From Sulfurimonas sp. (GTDB lineage: Bacteria; Campylobacterota; Campylobacteria; Campylobacterales; Sulfurimonadaceae): DNA of 32,559 bases. The translations under genes were made by a program, and so were the position numbers. The stretch covers positions 1 to 32,559 of the forward strand of contig DAIDMU010000018.1 of NCBI GenBank assembly GCA_027448805.1, written 5' to 3'. Positions 26,574 through 32,559 of the stretch are shown in pieces; position 1 is the stretch's first letter; each line of letters opens with the position of its first letter. The notes beneath the pieces were generated by a model. It searched no databases. It was given only the letters and a program-made list of their open reading frames with translations, and was not told where the DNA came from.

Positions 26574-27447
26574 CTATTACCTAAATCAGCCTGTAAATTC
26601 CCCTAAAGTAATATACATTCCTGAAGGTTCTATAAGCAAGATTATAACACAAATGCATAATAAAAATTACAATGTAAGCAAACTCGATGCGTTATTGCTT
26701 AGAATAATCGGTTCCCCGCAGAGCGGGTGGATAAATATAGGATCAACACTAAATAGCAGAGGTGATTTTCTATATAAACTTACAACCGCAAAGGCGGCAC
26801 TGCAAAACATAACTCTTATTCCTGGAGAGACTACATACATTTTTTTTGATCAATTGGCGGAGCAGCTTAAGCTAGATAGAAATATCTTGCAGAAAGAGTA
26901 TGAGTTGCAGTCAAACTGGGAAGAGGGGGCATTTGTTCCAAATACGTATAGATTGCCAATCGGTATAACAGAGAAGGTTCTGATTAAAATTTTATTAAAT
27001 GAATCTCTCTCTCAAATGCAAAGTGTATCGGAAAAAATATTTGGAACATACAATGAGAAAAGATGGTTTCATTTTGTAACAGTTGCATCTATTATACAAA
27101 AGGAATCTGCATCTATAAGTGAGATGCCGCTGGTAAGTTCTGTTATACAAAACAGAATCAAAAAAGGGATGAAACTGCAGATGGACGGAACTTTAAATTA
27201 TGGAAAATATTCACATATAAAAGTTACTCCAAACAGGATAAAAGAGGATAAGTCAACATACAACACATACCTGTACAGCGGGATTCCACCGGCTCCAGTC
27301 TGTAATGTAAGTTTTGACGCAATAAAGGCTGCGATTTTTCCTGCGCAGAGCAATCATCTCTATTTTATGAAATCAAAGAATGGAAAGCATGATTTTACTT
27401 GTAACTATTCTACACATTTAAGCAATATAAAGCGTGCTACCAAATGA
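26443..27447 (+). CDS. mltG: Endolytic murein transglycosylase MltG
   Basis: Cuts newly made glycan strands at the inner membrane and so sets peptidoglycan chain length. The 334-residue protein has a cytoplasmic N-terminus, one membrane helix (about 28-46), a LysM-like segment (about 55-100), and the YceG catalytic domain with glutamate E221 in ASIIQKESA and the following QNRIKKGMKLQMDGTLNYG. The C-terminal YNTYLYSGIPPAPVCN also fits. I chose ATG 26443 because of the TATAAT and GGAG upstream; ATG 26476 is a possible shorter start. Either start overlaps the divergent AsmA-like gene. The domain family is certain; the exact start is not. Confidence 0.92.
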   Translation: MSSIYIPFFKNMNVVNSIKNINERTLTAIKWIFEIVLIIVLSFIYYLNQPVNSPKVIYIPEGSISKIITQMHNKNYNVSKLDALLLRIIGSPQSGWINIGSTLNSRGDFLYKLTTAKAALQNITLIPGETTYIFFDQLAEQLKLDRNILQKEYELQSNWEEGAFVPNTYRLPIGITEKVLIKILLNESLSQMQSVSEKIFGTYNEKRWFHFVTVASIIQKESASISEMPLVSSVIQNRIKKGMKLQMDGTLNYGKYSHIKVTPNRIKEDKSTYNTYLYSGIPPAPVCNVSFDAIKAAIFPAQSNHLYFMKSKNGKHDFTCNYSTHLSNIKRATK

Positions 27448-27488
27448 AACATATATAAAATAAAAGTGAATAGTTGGGTAATGTAATC

Positions 27489-27518
27489 GTATATTGTTTA
27501 ATCTTAGTGGTAATATAC
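27489..27518 (+). promoter_or_regulatory. Inverted repeat upstream of icd
   Basis: GTATATT (27489-27495) and AATATAC (27512-27518) form a 7-bp inverted repeat. The right arm is inside TGGTAATATAC, a near match to the acnB upstream motif. A further inverted copy, ATGTTACC, is at 27541-27548, just before A/T-rich sequence with a TAAAAT -10-like box (27563-27568). A regulator shared by icd and acnB is possible. The 141-bp gap between mltG and icd contains no gene. Confidence 0.35.
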
Positions 27519-27588
27519 ATTTTATAAGTTTTTGCTTTAAATGTTACCTTATTGCAAAAATATAAAATATTAAACCAAGGACAAAAAG

Positions 27589-29784
27589 ATGTCAAAAATT
27601 ATCTGGTCAAAAATAGATGAAGCACCAGCTTTAGCAACTTATTCACTTTTACCAATCGTAAAAGCTTTTGTAAAGGATGCGGGCGTAGATGTAGAGTTGA
27701 GTGATATTTCACTCTCAGGAAGAGTTATTGCTACATTTTCTAGTGTATTAAAACCAGAGCAAAAGCAAATAGATGCTCTTGGCGCGCTTGGTGAATTAGT
27801 TCAGCAGCCAGATTGTAACATCATAAAACTGCCAAATATTTCGGCTTCAATCCCGCAGCTAAAAGAGTGTATAGCTGAACTTCAGGCACAAGGGTATGCT
27901 TTGCCGGAATATCCGGAAGATGCTAAAACTGATGAAGAAAAGGCTATAAAAGAGAAGTATTCTACTTGTCTTGGAAGTGCTGTAAATCCGGTTCTTCGTG
28001 AAGGAAACTCTGATAGACGCGCTGCAATAGCCGTTAAAAACTTTGCAAAGAAAAACCCTCATAAATTAAGAGCATTCTCTGAAAATTCAAAAGCATATGT
28101 AGCTCATATGACAAACAATGATTTTTATGAAAATGAGCAGTCAGTTATAAAGTCTGGCAACGGAACTGTTACTATCAACCTAAACGGAAAATGCTTAAAA
28201 GATATTAAAGCGGTTGACGGTGAGATTTTAGACGGTACTTTTATGTCTGCAAAAGCGTTAAGAGCTTTCTACCAAGAGACATTAAACGATGCAAAAGCTA
28301 AAGACGTACTATGGTCACTGCACCTAAAAGCAACTATGATGAAAATCTCTGACCCTATTATGTTTGGTCATGCTGTTGAAGTGTTCTTCAAAGATGTGTT
28401 TGCTAAGTATGCAGATGAGTTTAAATCTCTTGGTATAAGCCCAAATATGGGTCTTGGAGACTTATATAAAAAGCTTGAAAAATCATCTAAAAAAGCTGAA
28501 ATTGAAGCAGCTATCATGGCTACTTACAAAACTCAGCCAAACATGGCAATGGTTGACTCCGACAAAGGTATCACAAATCTTCACGCTTCAAATGACATCA
28601 TCATCGATGCTTCTATGCCTGTTGTTGTACGTGACGGCGGAAAAATGTGGAATGCAGAAGGCAAAGTTCAAGAGTGTGTTTCTGTAATCCCTGATAGAAC
28701 ATATGCAACTTTTTATAAAGAGATAGTTGATGACTGTGTTGAAAACGGACAGTTTGACGTAACTACTATGGGTAATGTTGCAAACGTTGGTCTAATGGCA
28801 CAGAAAGCTGAAGAGTACGGCTCTCACCCGACTACTTTTGAAATCTCTGAAGATGGCGTTGTTGAAGTAAAAGATGAAAACGGCAAAGTGTTAATGAGCC
28901 ATAATGTTGAAAAAGGCGATATCTGGAGAATGAGCAGAACAAAAGATGCTGCTATTAAAGACTGGATAAGACTTTCTCACGAGAGAGGTGTTCTAACTGG
29001 GAATCCGGTTATCTTCTGGCTAGATTCATTCAGACCGCATGACGCAAACCTAATCAAAAAATTGATGACTAGTTTACCGGCATATTTAGCTAAAACTCCA
29101 ATCGAGTATGAAATTTTAGCTCCAAAACAAGCTATGAGATACTCTTTAAGAAGAGTTAGAGCAGGTCTTGACACAATCAGTGCGACAGGAAATGTTTTAA
29201 GAGATTACTTAACAGACCTTTTCCCGATTTTGGAACTTGGAACATCTGCAAAAATGCTTTCAATCGTGCCTCTTCTTTCAGGCGGTGGTGTATTTGAAAC
29301 TGGCGCAGGCGGATCAGCTCCAAAGCACGTTGAACAGTTTATTAAAGAGGGGCATTTAAGATGGGATTCTCTCGGTGAGTTTTTAGCACTTGCTGAATCA
29401 CTTAGATTTATAGCTCAGAAAAATAACTCAAAAGAGCTAGAGGCTATTACAGAAGCTCTTGACGTTGCAAATGCCGGCTATTTAGATAACAACAAAGCAC
29501 CGGGAAGAAGTGTTGGAGAGCCAGACAATAAAGCTTCTCACTTTTTTGTTGCTCAATATTGGGCAGATGCACTGGCAAAACAGACAAAAGCTCCGTCAAT
29601 TGCGGCTAAGTTTGCTCCTGTAGCAAAAGCACTTAAGGATAATGAAGCTAAAATTATGGATGAATTAATGGCAGTTGAGGGTAAAGCTCAAGACATCGGC
29701 GGTTACTACCACCCGAATGATGCAAAAACCGAAGCTGCAATGAGACCATCTAAAACTTTAAATGCTATCGTAGACAGCATCTAG
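27589..29784 (+). CDS. icd: Isocitrate dehydrogenase [NADP], monomeric type
   Basis: Interconverts isocitrate and 2-oxoglutarate plus CO2 with NADP. The 731-residue protein is the monomeric form (about 740 residues), not the 45-kDa dimer type. Matching segments include the N-terminal [19 protein letters not shown], the substrate loop [19 protein letters not shown], the metal-binding [10 protein letters not shown] region, and the NADP-binding APKHVEQF and [10 protein letters not shown] segments. An AAGGA site precedes the ATG. Monomeric enzymes are common in Campylobacterota, where the reverse carboxylating direction may be used in the reductive cycle. It is followed by a strong terminator, so it is likely its own transcript despite lying next to mdh. 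Confidence 0.96.
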   Translation: MSKIIWSKIDEAPALATYSLLPIVKAFVKDAGVDVELSDISLSGRVIATFSSVLKPEQKQIDALGALGELVQQPDCNIIKLPNISASIPQLKECIAELQAQGYALPEYPEDAKTDEEKAIKEKYSTCLGSAVNPVLREGNSDRRAAIAVKNFAKKNPHKLRAFSENSKAYVAHMTNNDFYENEQSVIKSGNGTVTINLNGKCLKDIKAVDGEILDGTFMSAKALRAFYQETLNDAKAKDVLWSLHLKATMMKISDPIMFGHAVEVFFKDVFAKYADEFKSLGISPNMGLGDLYKKLEKSSKKAEIEAAIMATYKTQPNMAMVDSDKGITNLHASNDIIIDASMPVVVRDGGKMWNAEGKVQECVSVIPDRTYATFYKEIVDDCVENGQFDVTTMGNVANVGLMAQKAEEYGSHPTTFEISEDGVVEVKDENGKVLMSHNVEKGDIWRMSRTKDAAIKDWIRLSHERGVLTGNPVIFWLDSFRPHDANLIKKLMTSLPAYLAKTPIEYEILAPKQAMRYSLRRVRAGLDTISATGNVLRDYLTDLFPILELGTSAKMLSIVPLLSGGGVFETGAGGSAPKHVEQFIKEGHLRWDSLGEFLALAESLRFIAQKNNSKELEAITEALDVANAGYLDNNKAPGRSVGEPDNKASHFFVAQYWADALAKQTKAPSIAAKFAPVAKALKDNEAKIMDELMAVEGKAQDIGGYYHPNDAKTEAAMRPSKTLNAIVDSI

Positions 29785-29794
29785 TTATATATTT

Positions 29795-29828
29795 AAAGAG
29801 GAGTTTTTCTCCTCTTTTTTCTTTTTAT
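29795..29828 (+). terminator. Intrinsic terminator after icd
   Basis: A perfect 9-bp stem AAAGAGGAG / CTCCTCTTT with a TTTTT loop, followed by a T-rich tail (TTTCTTTTTAT). Textbook Rho-independent form 10 bp after the icd stop; it separates icd from the mdh-fumC-sucC unit. Confidence 0.9.
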
Positions 29829-29872
29829 ATGAAACTGTCAAGTTTTATACAAAAGGCAAAAATGTCTTTAAA

Positions 29873-29894
29873 TATAATGTTTTATTTCAAGGAG
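29873..29894 (+). promoter_or_regulatory. mdh -10 box and ribosome site
   Basis: TATAAT at 29873-29878 lies 22 bp before the mdh ATG, with AAGGAG at 29889-29894. No clear -35 box. Coming just after the icd terminator, this supports a separate mdh-fumC-sucC transcript. Confidence 0.55.
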
Positions 29895-29899
29895 CGTGT

Positions 29900-30859
29900 A
29901 TGAATCAAGGAAAAAGAGTAGGGATAATTGGCGCTGGAAATGTTGGTGCAACAGTGGCATATTCTCTAGCGATGCTTGGTTCTTGCCATGAGATAATTCT
30001 TCGCGATAACAAGATTGATGTTGCCAAGGGCAAAGCGCTTGATATGAGCCAAGCTGCCGCTGCTGTCAGAAGCCATACTATTGTCAGTGTTGCTGAAGAA
30101 ATGTCAGAATTAACTAATTGTGATGTTGTTGTGGTAACAGCCGGCAGCCCAAGATTGCCTGGAATGAGCCGCGATGATTTGCTTATGATTAATGCAAATA
30201 TAACTAAAGAAGTTATAGAAGGCATTGCAAAGTACTCTCCTGATTCAATTATAATTATGGTCTCAAATCCGTTAGATGCCATGACATATGTGGCACTCAG
30301 AGAGAGTGGTTTTGAGAGAAGCCGTGTTATTGGTATGGCTGGAATTTTAGACAGCTCAAGGATGGCTAGTTTCATTCAGGAAAAACTTGGTTACGGTGCG
30401 GGTCAAATTCGTGCTTCAGTTATGGGCGGTCATGGCGATGACATGGTTCCGCTGCCTCGTTACTCTACCGTAGCAGGTGTTCCTATTACCGATATTTTAA
30501 CTGCTCATGAAATTGATGAAATTGTTATGCGCACTCGCAATGGCGGGGCGGAGATTGTTGGTCATCTTAAAACAGGCTCTGCATACTATGCACCCGCAAG
30601 ATCTACAACCATAATGGTTGAAGCAATTTTAAAAGATACAAAACAGATTCATCCATGTGCAGTTTTTCTAGAAGGCGAGTATGGACACTCTGACGTAGTT
30701 TCAGGCGTGCCTGTTATGCTTGGGGCAAATGGAGCTGAAAAAATTATAGAGGTAACTTTAGATGACACAGAAAAAGAGATGTTTAAAAACTCGTGTGAAT
30801 CTGTTAGAACGCTGATTGACACATTAAATAAAAAAAAATTTTTTAACAAAGGAGAGTAA
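29900..30859 (+). CDS. mdh: Malate dehydrogenase (lactate/malate dehydrogenase family)
   Basis: Interconverts malate and oxaloacetate. The 319-residue protein has the Rossmann motif [13 protein letters not shown] (8-20), D36 at the end of the second strand (favouring NAD), the active-site loop RLPGMSR (R85, R91) whose R85 marks malate rather than lactate specificity, NPLD (123-126), catalytic D151/R154 and H178 in GGHGDD. Length and motifs fit the MDH class related to lactate dehydrogenase. AAGGAG precedes the ATG. fumC starts one base after its stop, so the two are co-transcribed and probably translationally coupled. Confidence 0.95.
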   Translation: MNQGKRVGIIGAGNVGATVAYSLAMLGSCHEIILRDNKIDVAKGKALDMSQAAAAVRSHTIVSVAEEMSELTNCDVVVVTAGSPRLPGMSRDDLLMINANITKEVIEGIAKYSPDSIIIMVSNPLDAMTYVALRESGFERSRVIGMAGILDSSRMASFIQEKLGYGAGQIRASVMGGHGDDMVPLPRYSTVAGVPITDILTAHEIDEIVMRTRNGGAEIVGHLKTGSAYYAPARSTTIMVEAILKDTKQIHPCAVFLEGEYGHSDVVSGVPVMLGANGAEKIIEVTLDDTEKEMFKNSCESVRTLIDTLNKKKFFNKGE

Positions 30860-30860
30860 A

Positions 30861-32252
30861 TTGAATACGCGAATAGAAAAAGACACAATGGGTGAGATTG
30901 CAGTACCGATAGATGCTTATTGGGCTGCTCAAACTCAAAGATCAATCGAGAATTTTGCCATTGGTGAAGAAAAAATGCCTTATGAAATCACGAGAGCATT
31001 TTCATATCTTAAAAAAGCAGTGGCTATTGTAAATAAGGATTTAGGCAAACTAGATGCCAAAAAAGCAGATGCTATAGCGCAGGCTTGTGATGACATGTTA
31101 TCTGGGAAACTTGATGGAGAGTATCCTCTTGTTGTTTGGCAAACAGGCTCAGGCACACAGTCAAATATGAACAATAATGAAGTTCTTGCTTCTCGCGCGA
31201 CCGAAATTTTAGGCGGTGATTTTAGAAAAGAGAAACTTATTCATCCAAATGATGATGTAAACAAATCTCAAAGCTCAAATGACACATATCCGACAGCTCT
31301 GCATGTTGCTTCTGTTATTGCAGTTGAGGCTCGTGTTTTGCCTGCTATTGCAAAGTTAAAAGCAACGTTAATTGAAAAATCAGCTAAGTTTGAATCTATT
31401 GTAAAAATAGGCCGTACACATCTTCAAGATGCAACGCCTCTAACGCTTGGTCAAGAGATTAGCGGCTGGGTGGAGATGTTAAATAAGTGTGAGAAAATGA
31501 TTAAAGATTCTCTTGAACCTGTTCGTGAGTTAGCACTTGGCGGTACTGCTGTTGGAACAGGTCTTAACGCTCATCCTGAACTTGGAGAGAGGGTTGCTAA
31601 AAAACTTTCCGAACTTACAGGACACAATTTTATAACTGCACCGAATAAATTTCATGCGCTAACGTCACATGACGCTTTAGTCTTCTCTCACGGTGCTCTA
31701 AAGGCACTATCTGCAGATATGATGAAGATTGCAAATGATGTTCGCTGGTTGGCATCAGGTCCTAGATGCGGAATAGGGGAGATAACAATTCCTGAAAATG
31801 AGCCGGGTTCTTCAATTATGCCTGGAAAAGTAAATCCTACACAAAGCGAAGCTGTAACAATGGTTACATGTCAGGTGTTTGGTAATGATGTAGCTATTTC
31901 AATGGGCGCTTCGCAAGGAAACTTTCAACTAAATGTATTTAAGCCGGTAATCGCATATAACTTTTTACAATCATGCCGTTTGCTTGCCGACTCGATTATA
32001 TCGTTTAATGACCACTGTGCTGTCGGAATAGAGCCTGTAGTTGATAAAATAGATTACTATTTACAAAATTCACTTATGCTTGTTACTGCGCTTAACCCTT
32101 ACATCGGTTATGAAAATGCGGCAAAAATAGCTAAAACAGCACATAAAAACAATTCAACTCTCAAAGCAACTGCTATTGAGCTAGGGCTTTTAACTGCTGA
32201 AGAGTTCGACAGATACGTAATACCAGAAGATATGATATCGCCAAAAGCGTAA
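30861..32252 (+). CDS. fumC: Fumarate hydratase class II
   Basis: Interconverts fumarate and malate; iron-independent, oxygen-stable homotetramer. The 463-residue protein has SGTQSNMN (about 92-99), the catalytic region [12 protein letters not shown] and the superfamily signature [13 protein letters not shown]. The start is TTG at 30861, six bases after a GGAG site and right after mdh. Relative aspartase and argininosuccinate lyase families share the signature, but the N-terminus and the mdh context favour fumarase. sucC begins 20 bp after its stop. In Campylobacter jejuni, as I recall, icd-mdh is followed directly by sucC, so fumC appears inserted here. Confidence 0.93.
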   Translation: MNTRIEKDTMGEIAVPIDAYWAAQTQRSIENFAIGEEKMPYEITRAFSYLKKAVAIVNKDLGKLDAKKADAIAQACDDMLSGKLDGEYPLVVWQTGSGTQSNMNNNEVLASRATEILGGDFRKEKLIHPNDDVNKSQSSNDTYPTALHVASVIAVEARVLPAIAKLKATLIEKSAKFESIVKIGRTHLQDATPLTLGQEISGWVEMLNKCEKMIKDSLEPVRELALGGTAVGTGLNAHPELGERVAKKLSELTGHNFITAPNKFHALTSHDALVFSHGALKALSADMMKIANDVRWLASGPRCGIGEITIPENEPGSSIMPGKVNPTQSEAVTMVTCQVFGNDVAISMGASQGNFQLNVFKPVIAYNFLQSCRLLADSIISFNDHCAVGIEPVVDKIDYYLQNSLMLVTALNPYIGYENAAKIAKTAHKNNSTLKATAIELGLLTAEEFDRYVIPEDMISPKA

Positions 32253-32272
32253 ATTTAAAAAAGGAAAATTGA

Positions 32273-32559
32273 ATGAATATACATGAATATCAAGCAAAGC
32301 AAATTTTTGCTAAGTATGGTGTGCCTACACCTAAGGGTTTAATGGCTGAGAGCGTAAAGCAAGCGGTTGAAAATGCAAAGATTTTAGGCGGACCTATTTG
32401 GGTTGTAAAAGCTCAGATACATGCCGGAGGTCGCGGACTTGGCGGAGGGGTTAAGCTTGCTCGTTCAATAGAAGAGGTAGAAAAACTTTCTAATGAAATT
32501 CTTGGTATGACTTTGGTTACCCATCAAACTGGACCTGAGGGTAAACTTGTTCAAAAGCT
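32273..32559 (+). CDS. sucC: Succinyl-CoA synthetase beta subunit (3' part outside window)
   Basis: The first 95 residues are visible. They begin [20 protein letters not shown] and contain the ATP-grasp start with [18 protein letters not shown], near identical to known SucC proteins. The enzyme interconverts succinyl-CoA and succinate with a nucleoside triphosphate, completing the malate-fumarate-succinyl-CoA section of this cluster. AAGGA precedes the ATG. sucD would be expected just beyond the right edge. Confidence 0.95.
   Translation, partial: MNIHEYQAKQIFAKYGVPTPKGLMAESVKQAVENAKILGGPIWVVKAQIHAGGRGLGGGVKLARSIEEVEKLSNEILGMTLVTHQTGPEGKLVQK

Noticed and set aside
29905-30375. A 156-codon frame antisense to mdh
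   Set aside because: It lies wholly opposite a firmly identified gene, has no credible ribosome site and shows low-complexity Ser/Ile/Leu composition typical of an antisense shadow.
1-32559. CRISPR arrays, insertion sequences, prophage, toxin-antitoxin or defence genes
   Set aside because: No regularly spaced repeats, transposase, integrase, phage or toxin-like reading frames were found; nearly all sequence is covered by recognised core genes.

Overview
The window is a gene-dense, AT-rich chromosomal segment from a Campylobacterota (epsilonproteobacterial) bacterium, most likely Sulfurimonas or a close relative. This rests on protein identities and on gene orders I recall from that phylum: speA/hisS near tmk-coaD-ubiX-flgA, flgL next to ftsK, lolA-secA-permease, and icd-mdh-suc. 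There is no phage, insertion sequence, CRISPR array or rRNA. One tRNA gene is present. No gene-free stretch exceeds about 185 bp.

Left part (1-8823, mostly minus strand). hisS, an FMN/Fe-S glutamate-synthase-like gene and speA (cut by the left edge) form a tight operon. sodB lies alone on the plus strand. A second minus-strand operon reads flgA-ubiX-coaD-tmk-HPP, with start/stop overlaps at nearly every junction down to tmk. A tRNA-Leu(CAA) gene sits upstream of flgA. Middle (8973-13696, plus strand): flgL, preceded by a very good sigma-54 promoter, then ftsK and a one-base-overlapping small gene with a DUF3820-like C-terminus.

Next come acnB (13819-16410), with strikingly different arginine codon use, and a membrane diguanylate cyclase with GAF, Aer-like PAS and GGDEF domains. 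An envelope-biogenesis block follows: lolA (minus), secA and a LolC/E-type permease (plus), a large AsmA/YhdP-like protein (minus) and mltG (plus). The last two overlap head-to-head by about 130 bp, so both N-terminal membrane anchors are encoded in opposite strands of the same DNA.

Right end (27589-32559, plus strand): a citric-acid-cycle block with monomeric NADP-isocitrate dehydrogenase, a strong terminator, then mdh-fumC-sucC (cut by the right edge). With acnB these cover aconitate to succinyl-CoA steps usable in an oxidative or reductive cycle.

I do not see a clear new defence or mobile system. The best leads are the overlapping AsmA-like/mltG pair, the glutamate-synthase-like protein with altered cysteine spacing and a membrane anchor, the redox-looking diguanylate cyclase, the DUF3820 partner of FtsK, the foreign-looking codon use of acnB, and a shared motif upstream of acnB and icd.
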